Shown here in pieces: positions 23,743-36,900 of a stretch of DNA of 64,000 nucleotides; within the stretch, counting starts at the first letter, position 1; the number at the start of each line of letters is the position of its first letter. The position numbers and the translations under genes were made by a program. This DNA comes from Flaccisagitta enflata (Eukaryota > Chaetognatha > Sagittoidea > Aphragmophora). The stretch lies in assembly GCA_965153355.1 (NCBI GenBank), contig OZ231126.1, forward strand, positions 62,372,001 through 62,436,000, read 5' to 3'. The notes beneath the pieces were generated by a model that was not told the DNA's origin, ran no database searches, and was given only the letters and a program-made list of their open reading frames with translations.

Positions 23743-24384
23743 CCAAAAAGTTAATTTGTAAGCATTACAAATATTATATGAAAAAAATACTGTTATACAT
23801 TGGTTTGAATTGCGCTTTATGTTTTTGATTGACTTTAAGAAAACCATTCCCATCGCGTTTTACTTGTATTCAGCAATTTTGTTTCCATTTTTTTTTCTAT
23901 CTCATTTTTTATTATGCCAGAAGAAGAAGAACAGGAATTTGTTGCAGGCAACAAAAGGACGATATGGATGGGGTCACCATCCCTACACCCAAAAGCATTT
24001 ACAAATTTCAAGAATAGAGCGCGTCATATCAAAGCAACTAGGTACTCAAGTCAGGTTGTTCCATTTCGTCCTGGAGAGAATTATCATTGATGGATAATGC
24101 ATGTCGTCGTAATACAAGATGATGTATGAAAATGAATTTCACTTTTTTTTTTTTTTTACTTTTTTACCAAAATGGTGAAAACATGTCCTGGGTGATGCTA
24201 TTGTCACTAAACTGCTTTCGCTTATAGCACCAAAGTAGCAATCATCATCTCAATTCCGATATTTTACAATCTGTGCTTTTGTAAGAAAGACTGTGGATGA
24301 TGAACTTCCGTGGAGACTGGTTTCTGTTGGAAGTTCTTCTTCTTCTTAAGCCAAGGACAATAAAAAAAAAACACAAAATGAAAT

Positions 24385-24386
<2 letters not shown>

Positions 24387-24445
<59 letters not shown>

Positions 24446-24568
24446 GCATCATCCATGAATTGACTGAAACAGGTGCAATCAATTTGGTTATCATACAACG
24501 CGATCACTTGATCACTTGAAGTGTGGTCCATGGAGTCCGGAAGTGCTATTGTTAAGTCGCGAAGTGAG

Positions 24569-24613
<45 letters not shown>

Positions 24614-24620
24614 GAGAAAG
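24387..24620. repeat. Two (GA)n microsatellites
   Basis: GA tracts at about 24,387-24,440 and 24,571-24,620 separated by 130 bases of ordinary sequence. Confidence 0.95.
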
Positions 24621-24758
24621 AGAGAATCAGTTACATGTTGGTAGACAAAGATAGGTAATCGATCAATGGCGGTTTTAGGTAGGCAAAACCTGCCCACGAT
24701 TAGTAGTGAAAAATTGCCACACAATCTAATTTATCGATTTCCTCGCATGGCTCTAAAT

Positions 24759-25280
24759 AGGGCTGATTTGAGATCTAAGAATGCTGATTTGAGGCCTGAG
24801 AGGGCTGATTTGAGGCCTGAGAGGGCTGATTTGAGGCCTGAGAGGGCTGATTTGAGGTCTGAGCGGGCTGATTTGTGGTCTGAGCGGGCTGATTTGAGAC
24901 CAGAGGCCTAATGTGAGGTCTGAGGGGACTGATTTGAAGTCTTAGAGGGTTGATGTGAGGGCTGAGAGGGCTGATTCAAGGCTGGAGAGAACTGATTTGA
25001 GGGCTGAGCGGGCCGATGTGAGGTCTGAGGGGGCTGATATGAGGTCTGATTCAGACGGTCTTAGGGAACTGATTTTAGGCCTGAGAGGGCTGATTTAAGG
25101 CCTGAGAAGGCTGATTCGAGGCCTGAGAGGACTGATTTGAAGCCTAAGAGAGCTGATTTGAGGCCTGAGATGGTTGATTTGAGGCCTGAGATGGCTGATT
25201 TGAGGTCTGAGAGGGCTGCTTTGAGAGCAGAGAGGGCTTGTTCAAGGCTCGAGACAGCTGATTTTAGGCCTGAGACAGAA
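24759..25280 (+). repeat. 21-bp minisatellite (GGGCTGATTTGAGGCCTGAGA)
   Basis: About 24 units with good periodicity; 63-bp multiples keep a frame open for about 80 codons on both strands. It is followed at 25,299-25,355 by a GGGCAGCGGCC-type element end (CATAGGTCATCAG, GGGTCGCTGCCC). The 21-mer is the reverse complement of the core at 27,719-28,060. I treat it as an element core and not as a gene. Confidence 0.85.
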
Positions 25281-25639
25281 AAACAGAAAATGGAGAAAGG
25301 GGAAATTGCCCTGTGTGAAATCATAGGTCATCAGTCACTCTAGGGTCGCTGCCCAGAAAGAAAACATAAGTTGATGACGGCGATGAGTATTCAGTAACTT
25401 CAACTTAAACAAATCAATTATTAAGACTAACCAACAAAAGCTAGCGATGAAGAGAAAATTTTTTTTTGACATTTGGCATTTCACCATGCTCACAAATGCT
25501 TGGTGTGCCACGCCGGTATTGACCTTAGGTCATTTTCCTTGAAATTATGGGGTTTTTGTGGTAAGTGAATGATATTTTGAGTCCCGTAAGCGTCCAAAAA
25601 CAAATGGGTTTCTTACAAGCGCCCCAGTATATAGCCTTT

Positions 25640-26545
25640 ATTTGAATATTATCAAACTTGACCCAGGTTTGAAAGCTTATAATTTGATTGTTATTCAACT
25701 AATTGAGATGAAATTCATGAGTTAAAGAAAGATTTTATAAGCTCTTTAAAATGCTGCCAAGCGCGATCTTTTATCTTTTCTGGTTTCGAAATGACATTCT
25801 TTCAAAGTTAGGGGTGAAATTGACGTAGATATAAGAATTTACTCTTACTCTTACTTCACACATATTTGCAAACTTGTTACTTTGTTGTTTTTCAACAGAT
25901 TTAGATGAAATTCATAATGAAAAGAAAGGATTTTTTGTGCTTTTTCAAAATGGCGCCAAGCATTTTTTATCTTTATTCATTAAGAAGCAGTAAACTTCCA
26001 AAGTTAGGGGTGAAATTGATGTAATTATAAGAGTTCACTCAAACTTCATCCAAGTTTGCAAGCTTGTTACTTCGTTGTTTTTCAACCAATTTGGATGAAA
26101 TTCATGAGGTAAAGAAAGGATTTTTTGTGTTCTTTAAAATGGCGCCAAGCGCGATTTTCTATCTTTTTTCGTTTAGAAGCAGTAGGCTTCCAAAGTTAGG
26201 GGTGAAATTGATGTAATTATAAGATATCACTCAAACTTCATCCAAGTTTGCAAGCTTGTCACTTCATTGTTTTTCAACCAATTTAGATGAAATTCATGAG
26301 GTAAAGAAAGGATTTTTTGTGCTCTTTAAAATGGCGCCAAGCGCGATTTTCTATCTTAATTCGTTTAGAAGCAGTAAGCTTCCAAAGTTGAGGGTGCCAT
26401 TGATTCCTTGCAATATTGATACCATGGTTTTTGACCATCAAAATGAAGAATGCGCGAGTGGAAAATTGCGCCGCTGATCCCATTCTCGGCCCTGGGGGCT
26501 TCAGTCTATATATATAGAAAGAAAAACACTCCTGGCTGGGGTTTC
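25640..26545 (-). repeat. 190-bp satellite, inverted block
   Basis: Four units with GGCGCCAAGCGCGAT-type cores at about 25,753, 25,954, 26,142 and 26,331. Ends at 26,545 in AGAAAGAAAAACACTCCTGG, the inverse of the forward block's outer edge. Together the two blocks make a large inverted repeat around 23.2-25.6 kb. Confidence 0.85.
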
Positions 26546-26589
26546 AAAATGGATAATAACGGAGATACCGATTTCTAGTATATATATAT

Positions 26590-26799
26590 CATACCATTTG
26601 TTTTGATCCAACATGCTGATAGTAAACAAAATATTGTATGCAACAACTAGTGGTTTAAATAACACCCGGCTGTGATTCTAACAACCTATTGTTGAATACA
26701 ACATTTTGTTTGTTACAGCTGGCTGTAACTTGAGCAACTGATTGTCACATACAATATTTTGTTTTTGAACAGTATATTGGATCGAAGCCAGTGGTATGA
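26590..26799. mobile_element. MITE-like element with imperfect 52-bp inverted ends
   Basis: Left end from CATACCATTTG through TTGATCCAACAT and AAACAAAATATTGTATG; right end is the near-complement (CATACAATATTTTG, ATTGGATCG, GTGGTATG). Total about 210 bp, no coding. Superfamily not assigned; flanks do not show a clear target duplication. Confidence 0.65.
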
Positions 26800-27610
26800 T
26801 GTACATACCTATAGTGTTTTGACCACTGACTGTCTACACGTCTCAATACCTTCAAAAGAAAAGGGAGAAAATACACCGACCAACTTCAGCGCTAAGCAGG
26901 CGCCTTTTTTTATTTTTCCTGGATTGGCTCTCTGACGTGAGTTATCATTTTGCAAATTGAATGAAGCACGAAAGTTCTTCCATTTGACACGTTCCTCACG
27001 TTTTTCAGCCCATTCCTGTTTCCACTCACATATCTTCTCTTCGCAGTTTTCGTTTCGCTGCACCAATCAATTTTTCCATCTCATTTCTCCCTAGTCTTTT
27101 TATTTTTCAGCCTTTTCAGCTGTTCAGCTACACTCTTCCGTCGCAATTCTGACCCGTCCATCCTTCCGTCCTTTGGCGGAACTCAGCCTTGCAGGAAAGT
27201 TAACCGGCTCTGCTTGCCGGTCGGTCGGTCTGTCTGTCGGTTGGTAACACTACTTTTTCGGCGTTTATCAGCTGGTTTTGCACTACTACTCCAGCCCAAA
27301 TTCCTGGTCAGCCCTGCCCAACCGGTCTTATTGCATCAATTACCCCCTATCCCTGGCTTTTAACATAATCGCCCCTGCCCAAAGAGTAGTGCCAACCTGC
27401 AGGAGGCAAAGGTAGCCTTGCACCTATATTGTATAGGTGCACCATTTCGTATTCATTTTTAAAAGAGCTTGGCTGCCAAATCGGGAACGCCGTTAAATCA
27501 GGCGTCGAAAAAGGTCATGATTGGTTGTGATAACAAACAATGCTTCGCCGTAAAAATCAGTAAAAATATTGATTATCGAGGCTAATTTTTCCCTAGCCCA
27601 CCCGCCTTTT
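26800..27610. other. Spacer with a decayed AACAAGGCC element
   Basis: At about 27,205-27,310 there are GGTCGGTCGGTCTGTCTG, CACTACTTTTTCGGCG and CTACTCCAGCCCAAAT, the middle of an AACAAGGCC element on the minus strand. A small GGTGCACC-type hairpin (CACCTATATTGTATAGGTG) lies at 27,421-27,439. No gene. Confidence 0.5.
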
Positions 27611-28165
27611 GGGCAGCGGCCTCGAAGGGGACGAAGTCTTGTAGAACACAGGGGGACCTTTGTTTGTCTGTTTGTTTGTTTGTTTGTTCGTCCGTTTGTC
27701 CGTTCTTCCCCCCTCCTCTCAAATCCGGCCTCTCAGGCCTCAAATCCAGCTTCTCAGGCCTCAAATCTGGCCTTTCAGGCCTCAAATTAGACCTCTCAGG
27801 CCTCTAATCTGGCCTCTCAGGCCTCATTCCTAGCCTCCCAGGCCTCAAATCTGGCCTCTCAGGCCTCAAATCTGGCCTCTCAGGCCTCAAATTAAGCCTC
27901 TCAGGCCTCAAATCAGCTTTCTGATCCTCATGTCAGTTCTCTCTGGCCTTTCAAGCCGGCCTTGATGCCAGCTCTTTCAAGCCTTGATACCAGCTCTTTC
28001 AAGCCTCAAGTCAGCCCATTCAAGCCTTCAATTGGCTTTCTGGCCTTACATCAGCCCTCTTAGACCTCAATTCAGCCCAAATGGACGGACGGACGGATGG
28101 ACAAACGGACAAACAAAAATCCCCCTGTGTTCTACAGGAATCCGTCCCCTTCGGGGCCACTGCCC
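27611..28165. mobile_element. GGGCAGCGGCC element, complete foldback-type copy
   Basis: Inverted ends of about 75 bp: left GGGCAGCGGCCTCGAAGGGG, ACGAAGTCTTGTAGAACAC and AGGGGGA, then (TTTG)n/GTCC; right end carries the complement, including TCTACAGGAAT, CCGTCCCCTTCGGGGCC and the (GGAC/AAAC) tract at 28,083-28,115. The core (27,719-28,060) is an array of 21-bp CTCAGGCCTCAAATCTGGCCT units. So this family also keeps a GTCY-like microsatellite and a core array inside paired ends. Confidence 0.75.
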
Positions 28166-28305
28166 TGCTTCCCCTCACTCAAATTCACAATCATGCACAG
28201 CAGGGCAATGGGTATCGCTGACCACATATTGCCCTTGGGCGACCTGTTCTCTTCCGCGTTTGTTTTTTTTATTCTCTTGTTGTTCTAATTTTCCCCTCGT
28301 TTTGT

Positions 28306-28676
28306 GCAGAGGCCTCAAAGGGTCGATCCTCTGTAGAACACAGGGGTGAGTTTCCAGCTGTCAAATCGTCCCTCATTCTCTGCAGTTGGATGTCCGCCCC
28401 CGCCCCCCACCCCCCTCGCAGGCCTCATTTCAAGCCTGTCAGCCATCAAATCAGCTTCTCGAGCCCAAACCGTAAGACAGTCCTCCAGGCCTCAAATCAA
28501 GGATGCATGCCTTAAATCGGGCCTCGGTCTGTCCTCTGGGGTCTCCCTGAGACCTCAAACGAACGTTTAATCCCTAAAATCTGCCCTCCTAGGCCTCATA
28601 TAGAACCACTCAGGATGTCAGGAAATTCATCCTTCTGTTTCACAGGATATTGATTCTTCGGGGCCGCCACCCCGCT
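28306..28676. mobile_element. GGGCAGCGGCC element, diverged copy
   Basis: Left end GCAGAGGCCTCAAAGGGTCG with TCTGTAGAACACAGGGG; right end TTCACAGGATATTGATTC and TTCGGGGCCGCCACCCC. Core with decayed GCCTCAAATCA units. Between it and the previous copy, 28,201-28,245 repeats the GGGCAAtGGGTATC / CTGACCACATATTGCCC segment also seen at 3,914-3,955. Confidence 0.55.
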
Positions 28677-28689
28677 CTCAATCCACTTC

Positions 28690-29165
28690 TTGAGCTGATC
28701 ACCTGAAGCAGGGCAACGGTTGCCGTTGACCAAGTGCAATCCTTGAATGACTGGTTTGACACTGTTGATATTCTCCTCAGATCCTCCATAATCCGTGTTT
28801 TTAGCTGCGTCCTCGCATCTCTACTAGAGGAGGAGGGAGGCACCCACGTCTGGCTCGAGGGTCGTACGGATTAAGAAAAATGTCATCGTCCAACTGGCCA
28901 AAAATTGGCAGCACAAAGACCAAAACTGGCCAAAAACTGTTACTTATTAAATGAAAGAGTAAAGAAAAAGAAAAGAAGGACCAGACAGAGCAATCCCAGG
29001 TTTACAATTTCTTTTCCGTTCGGCGATAGCCGCCTTTTATGGTAACGAATAACTAGGACAGCTTTAATAGTCGTTTGCGGTTGGGTAGGGGCAATTACTC
29101 TTAAACAGCTAGCAATCCAAAAATATTACCAACTTACCGACGACCCGGCGGATCGACACAACAAC
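28690..29165. other. Spacer, no gene
   Basis: Contains TTCGGCGATAGCCGCCTTTT at about 29,019, which recurs in both copies of the 2.8-kb duplication (54,068 and 56,962). Otherwise unremarkable. Confidence 0.5.
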
Positions 29166-29167
29166 CT

Positions 29168-29282
<115 letters not shown>

Positions 29283-29524
29283 CATCTTGTGGTGTGCTGC
29301 TCACGTCCATCACAGGCTTAGACCGCACTGATGACGCATCATTGTTTTTCTTCTCGACAGAATCTGCCATTTCCTTTTGATACCCTTAACAATCTGCGTC
29401 TCGTTGCCATTTTCATCCCCTTTCTCTCTCGCGCAAATTGTGTTATTTCACATTTTTCCTTGTTTTCCTCAGCTTTTATTATCTATTATCTCATATTCTT
29501 TTCCCCGCCATTTTCCACCGAGGT

Positions 29525-29693
29525 TCATTTTCCCTTCTTCTTCTACTTTTTCTTGTTCTTCTTCTTCTGCTTCTTCTTCTTCTTCTTCTTCTCGTTGAAA
29601 GGGAAAATGAGGAGAATCAAAATCGTCTTCCATTTTCCGGATCAAAATCGTTGATGAGACTCCATTTCCATCGCCCCCCCCTCCTCCTCTATC

Positions 29694-29728
<35 letters not shown>

Positions 29729-29760
29729 CTCCTCCTCTTTCTCCTCTTCCTCGCCGCTTC
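29525..29760. repeat. (TTC)n and (CTC)n polypyrimidine blocks
   Basis: TTC-rich at 29,535-29,592 and CTCCTC-rich at 29,676-29,755, separated by mixed sequence. No gene. Confidence 0.85.
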
Positions 29761-29904
29761 CTCATTACCCCTAATATAAGGCAAGAGAATCGAATCAATT
29801 AGAAATGGTGTGGCATCGTTATCAACACGATAGATGGAGACAAATAGAGAATGAATGAGAGGGAAAGAGAGAAAAAGACAGACAGACAGACAGACAGACA
29901 GACG

Positions 29905-30248
<344 letters not shown>

Positions 30249-30249
30249 T

Positions 30250-30892
30250 GGACTCTCACACAGATGGACTCTCAAAGTGGCTGTCGTAATGGTCTTGTCC
30301 TGGCTCCGCTTCTGTCGACATTTCCATGTTCATTTTGCTGCCCAACCCACTAATTAGGTGGGTGGCGACTGAAGCTCTGGCTTGCTTCATGTCCTGGTAA
30401 GAGCCAATGAAAAAATGAAATTTCCTCTTATCTCTTGTGGACATTACAAGAAAAGTGACAGTTAAGGCCAGTGCTCAGGAAACAAAGGCCTCAGCTAAGA
30501 ATTGTTCATTGACGCAGAGGCTACGGGCCGGGAACGTGGCTGAGGGCAAGGTTTCTAGTCAAAGACGACTGTGTTTTGTGCATTGCCACGGCTGCTCACA
30601 TGTCTGTTCCTCGCACTACTCTTTCACTCCGCAGCGCCCGCTTGCTACACTCAAGCTTTCACTGGCTTCGCCACCGTCTGCTCATGGGCTTGCCTAATTC
30701 ACTTTGCTCACTTCAGGACAGTTGAAATTCTGAATACGGGTGGTTCACGCTGTGATCGCGTTTCACGGGAACAAACGCGTTTTTGGCGCTCACTAGAAAC
30801 ACGCCCTCAGTCTGAAGTCGAGAATCGTCATCGCATTTTATCAGTAGCTCGTGAATCGTGTGTGACGAGTCCCTTATCCTACGTGAGTATTT
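30250..30892. other. Mixed-composition spacer, no recognised gene
   Basis: More GC-balanced than the surroundings. Frames of 86 and 115 codons exist but show no recognisable domain, signal peptide or splice context. I leave them unassigned. Confidence 0.4.
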
Positions 30893-30919
30893 CTAGTCTT
30901 GCGCACGCGACTCTATAGG
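30893..30919 (-). mobile_element. AACAAGGCC element 3' hairpin at the edge of the satellite array
   Basis: AGTCTTGCGCACGCGACT at 30,895-30,912 then CTATAG matches the reversed 3' end of the element (CTATAGAGTCGCGTGCG, ending GACTAGAAA). The satellite begins in the following TATAGGGTGCACTC, which itself resembles the unit junction TATAAGGGTGCACTC. Confidence 0.6.
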
Positions 30920-33900
30920 GTGCACTCAATAGTCGACAAAATGAGCAATAAGCAAAACTCAGCCATACTTTGACAGTCTATAAAATCTAGTTGAATTGGA
31001 ATTTTGGCTTGATTTTTTGTCTCATGCAAGCTAAAGGGTTGATGAGTGATAAGACATATTCAATTGACTGATGAATATCCCCAAAATGCAAAAAAATTAC
31101 TGAAAAAGACACTATATACGCGATTTTGATGTAAATTTGGACTACTACCCCCATACAGCAACATAGGGCTATCCTGCATATGAGGCAAAACTAATTGCTC
31201 CCATCATTCTAGTTTTGACCAATTAGATACTAATAACTATATGACAAGCAATCAAGCAGTTCTCACTAGCCCAAAGTCTGCAATTTTGCCTTGATCGACC
31301 TTTGGCCACTTTATCCATACATTTCTGAGATACTCCTAATAGTTACATTTACCCCTGGTTCCCCTCTTCCACTTGCTCCAACCACTCAAATTTTGGGCTG
31401 AAATTGCTCTTTTGGTTTTTGAGAAATCAAATGATGAGCTGAGTTGGCTAATAGTCCCGCAATATATATGAGGCACTATATGCCACGAAGTTTGATTATA
31501 TCGGAGACATAAGGCTAAATTTCTGTTGTCTTCAGCTTTATTAGAGGACAAATAAAATATAAAAACTTGAAATCAATCAAAATATGAGTTCAAGAGGGGT
31601 CAATTGGTTGTTTTTAGGTAAAATGCCAAAAAATTAGGGTTGATTTGACCATTTTCACTATGTAACAGTCAAATAAAACCTAATTTCTAGCCTCGTTTAG
31701 AGACAAAAATCCCCTAAAATCCAAAATCCTTTCTGAACTTTAAAAGCTATTTAGGGACAAACAGCTTACTAAAAAGTCTCGAAATTGTCTAAAACCATCT
31801 AAAAAATCATGATTCTACACTTTTGGACCAAAAAATCTAGCAAAAATTCATTTTTTGGATATCCTAATATTTGGCAGTTTCCTTATATGCGTGCACTCAA
31901 TAGTTTACAAAATGAGCAATAAGAAAAACTCAGCCATACTTTGACAGTCTATAAAATCTAGTTGAATTGGAATTTTGGCTTGATTTTTTGTCTCATGCAA
32001 GTTAAAGGGTTGATGAGTGATAAGACATATTCACCTGATTGATGAATATCTAAATGCAAAAAATTACTGAAAAAGACACTATATACGCGATTTTGATGTA
32101 AATTTGGACTACTACCCCCATACAGCAACATAGGGCTATCCTGCATATGAGGCAAAACTAATTGCTCCCATCATTCTAGTTTTGACCAATTAGATACTAA
32201 TAACTATAAGACAAGCAATCAATGGTTCTTTTCACTTTAGCCCAAGTTCGGTAATTTGCCTTGACTAATCTTTTTTGGCCACTTTATCCATACATTTCTG
32301 AGATACTCCTAATAGTTACATTTACCCCTGGTTCCCCTCTTCCACTGGCTCCAACCACTCAAATTTTGGCCTGAAATTGCTCTTTGGTTCTTGAGAAAGC
32401 AAATGATGAGCTGAGTTGGCTTATAGTCCCTCAATATGGAGGAGAGGCGCTCTATAAGTTGCCGCAGTTTACCATATCGAGACATAAGGCTAAATTTCTG
32501 TTGTCTTCAGCTTTATTAGAGGAAAAATAAAATATAAAAACTTGAAATCAATCAAAATATGAGTTCTAGAAGGGTCATCAGATGTTTTTAAGGTAAAATG
32601 CTGTGCAAAATTGTGGTTGATTTAACCATTACCTATGTACAGTTAAATAAAAACTTCAATTTTTTAGCCCTGTTTAGAGACAAAATCAAAATTCAAAATC
32701 CTTTCCACTTTAAAAGCTATTTAGGGACAAACAGCTTACTAAAAAGTCTCAAAAATGTCTAAAACCATCTAAAAAATCATGATTCTACACTTTTGAACCA
32801 AAAAATCTAGCAAAAATTCATTTTTTGATATCCTAATATTTGGCAGTTTCCTTATAAGGGTGCACTCAATAGTTGACAAAATGAGCAATAAGCAAAACTC
32901 AGCCATACTTTTACAGTCTATAAAATCTAGTTGAATTGGAATTTTGGCTTGATTTTTTGTCTCATGCAAGCTAAAGGGTTGATGAGTGATAAGACATATT
33001 CAATTGACTGATGAATATCCCCAAAATGCAAAAAAATTACTGAAAAAGACACTATATACGCGATTTTGATGTAAATTTGGACTACTACCCCCATGCAGCA
33101 ACATAGGGCTATCCTGCATATGAGGCAAAACTAATTGCTCTCATCATTCTAGTTTTGACCAATTAGATACTAGTAACCATATGACAAGCAATCAAGCAGT
33201 TCTCACTAGCCCAAAGTCTGCAATTTTGCCTTGATCGACCTTTGGCCACTTTATCCCTACATTTTTGAGATACTCCTAATAGTTACATTTACCCCTGGTT
33301 CCCCTCTTCCATTTGCTCCAACCACTCAAATTTTGGGCTGAAATTGCTCTTTTGGTTCTTGAGAAACCAAATGATGAGCTGAGTTGGCTAATAGTCCCGC
33401 AATAAGGCGGTGAGGCGCTCTAAAAGTTACCGCGGTTGACCATATCGAAACATAAGGCTAAATTTCTGTTGTCTTCAGCTAAAATTTGTTGTTACACTTC
33501 CAAAGCAAATCATCTATTTCAAATATCAGCAGAGTTCTAGAAGGGTCAAATGGATGTTTTAAGGTAAAATGCCAAAAAATTAGGGTTGATTTAACCATTT
33601 TCACTATGTAACAGTCAAATAAAACCCAATTTTTAGCCTCGTTTAGGAGACAAAAATCCCCCAAAATCCAAAAAATCCTTTCCACTTTAAAAGCTATTTA
33701 GGGACAAACAGCTTACTAAAAAGTCTCGAAAATGTCTAAAACCATCTAAAAAATCATGATTCTACACTTTTGGACCAAAAAATCTAGCAAAAATTCATTT
33801 TTTGATATCCTAATATTTGGCAGTTTCCTTATAAGGGTGCACTCAATAGTCGACAAAATGAGCAATAAGCAAAACTCAGCCATACTTTGACAGTCTATAA

Positions 33901-36900
33901 AATCTAGTTGAATTGGAATTTTGGCTTGATTTTTTGTCTCATGCAAGCTAAAGGGTTGATGAGTGATAAGACATATTCAATTGACTGATGAATATCCCCA
34001 AAATGCAAAAAAATTACTGAAAAAGACACCATATACATTTTGATGTAAATTCGACTACTACCCCCACACAGCAACATAGGGCTATCCTGCATGTGAGGCA
34101 AAACTAATTGCTCTCATCATTCTAGTTTTGACCAATTAGATACTAATAACTATATGACAAGTAATCAAGCAGCTCGCACTAGCCTAAAGTCTGCAATTTT
34201 GCCTTGATCGACCTTTGGCCACTTTATCCATACATTTCTGAGATACTCCTAATAGTTACATTTACCCCTGGTTCCCCTCTTCCACTGGCTCCAACCACTC
34301 AAATTTTGGCCTGAAATTGCTCTTTTGGTTCTTGAGAAAGCAAATGATGAGCTGAGTTGGCTAATAGTCCCGCAATATGGCGGCGAGGCGCTCTATAAGT
34401 TGCCGCAGTTTACCATATCGAGACATAAGGCTAAATTTCTGTTGTCTTCAGCTTTATTAGAGGACAAATAAAATATAAAAACTTGAAATCAATCAAAATA
34501 TGAGTTCAAGAGGGGTCAATTGGTTGTTTTTAGGTAAAATGCCAAAAAATTAGGGTTGATTTGACCATTTTCACTATGTAACAGTCAAATAAAACCCGAT
34601 TTCTAGCCTCAATTAGGAGACAAAAATCCCCCAAAATCCAAAAAATCCTTTCCACTTTAAAAGCTATTTAGGGACAAACAGCTTACTAAAAAGTCCTTTG
34701 AAAATAAGCCCAAAACTATCTAAAAATCATGATCTAACACTTTTGGACCAAAAAATCTAGCAAAAATTCATTTTTTGATATTCTAATATTTGGCAGTTTC
34801 CTTATAAGGGTGCACCCAATAGTCGACAAAATGAGCAATAAGCAAAACTCAGCTACACTTTGACAGTCTATAAAATCAAGTTGAATTGGAATTTTGGCTT
34901 GATTTTTTGTCTCATGCAAGCTAAAGGGTTGATGAGTGATAACACATATTCTATTGACTGATGAATATCCCAAAAATGCAAAAAAATTACTTAAAAAGAG
35001 ACTATATACGCGATTTTGATGTAAATTTAGACCACTACCCCCATACAGCAACATAGGGCTATCCTGCATATGAGGCAAAACTAATTGCTCCCATCATTCT
35101 AGTTTTGACCAATTAGATACTAATAACTATATGACAAGCAATCAAGCAGTTCTCACTAGCCCAAAGTCTGCAATTTTGCCCTGATCGACCTTTGGACACT
35201 TTATCCATACATTTCTGGAGATACTCCTAATAGTTACATTTACCCCTGCTTCCCCTCTTCCACTGGCTCCAACCACTCAAATATTGGCCTGAAATTGCTC
35301 TTTTGGTTCTTGAGAAAGCAAATGATGAGTTGAGTTGGCTAATAGTCCCGCAATATGGTGGCGAGGCGCTCTAAAAGTTGCCGCAGTTTACCATATCGAG
35401 ACATAAGGCTAAATTTCTGTTGTCTTCAGCTTTATTAGAGGACAAATAAAATATAAAAACTTGAAATCAATAAAAATATGAGTTCAAGAGGGGTCAATTG
35501 GTTGTTTTAAGGTAAAATGCCAAAAATTAGGGTTGATTTAACCATTTTCACTATGTATTGGGTCAATGTTCCAATTTTTTAGCCCGTTTAGGAGAGACAA
35601 AAATCCCCCAAAACCAAAATCTTTTCCACTTTAAAAAGTTATTTAGGACAAACAGCCATTAAAAAGTTCTAGTGCTGTCTAAAACCATCTAAAATCTATG
35701 ATTCTACACTTTTTACCAAAAATTCAGCAAAAATTCATTTTTTGATATCCTAATATTCTGGCAGTTTTATATGGTGTGCACCTATAGTTTGACAAATGAG
35801 CAATAAGCAACTTGCTTTTCATGGCTTTTTGACAGTCTATAAAATCTAGTTGACCAAATTTGCCTGATTTGTCTGATAAGCTTAAAGGGTTGATGAGTGA
35901 TAAGACATATTCAATTGACTGATGAATATCCTCAAACAAAAAATTACTGAAAGCACTATACATCGATTTTGATGTAAATTTGGACTACTACCCCCCATAC
36001 AGCAACATAGGGCTATCCTGCATATGAGGAAAAACTAATTGCTCCCATCATTCTAGTTTTGACCAATTAGATACTAATAACTATATGACAAGCAATCAAG
36101 TAGTTCTCACTAGCCCAAAGTCTGCAATCTTGCCTTGATCGACCTTTGGCCACTTTATCCATACATTTCTGAGATACTCCTAAAAGTTACATTTACCCCT
36201 TGTTCCCCTCTTCCACTGGCTCCAACCACTCAAATTTTGGCCTGAAATTTCTCTTTTGGTTCTTGAGAAAGCAAATGATGAGCTGAGTTGGCTAATAGTC
36301 CCGCAACATGGCGGCGAGGATCTTTAAAGGTTGCCGCGGTTGATTATATCTAGACATAAGGCTAAATTTCTGTTGTCTTCAGCTTTATTAGAGGAAAAAT
36401 AAAATATAAAAACTTGAAATCAATCAAAATATGAGTTCAAGAGGGGTCAATTGGTTGTTTTTAGGTAAAATGCCAAAAAATTAGGGTTGATTTGACCATT
36501 TTCACTATGTAACAGTCAAATAAAACCCAATTTCTAGCCTCGATTAGGAGACAAAAATCCCCCAAAATCCAAAAAATCCTTTCCTTTTTAAAAGCTATTT
36601 AGGGACAAAGAGCTTACTAAAAAGTCTCAAAATTGCCTAAAATCATCTTAAAAATTATGATTCTACATTTTTGAACCAAAAAATCTAGCAAAAATTCATT
36701 TTTTGATATTTTAATACTTTGCAGTTTCCTTATAAGGGTGCACTCAATAGTCGACAAAATGAGCAATAAGCCAAACTCAGCCCTACTTTGACAGTCTGTA
36801 AAATCTAGATGAATTGGAATTTTGGCTTGATTTAGTGTCTCATGCAAGCTAAAAGGTTGATGAGTGATGTTACATATTCAATTGACTGATGAATATCTCC

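Noticed and set aside
24666-25343. Repeat protein with ADLRPER-like units
   Set aside because: The 21-bp unit keeps frame automatically, both strands are open, and the same array is a transposon core at 27,719-28,060.
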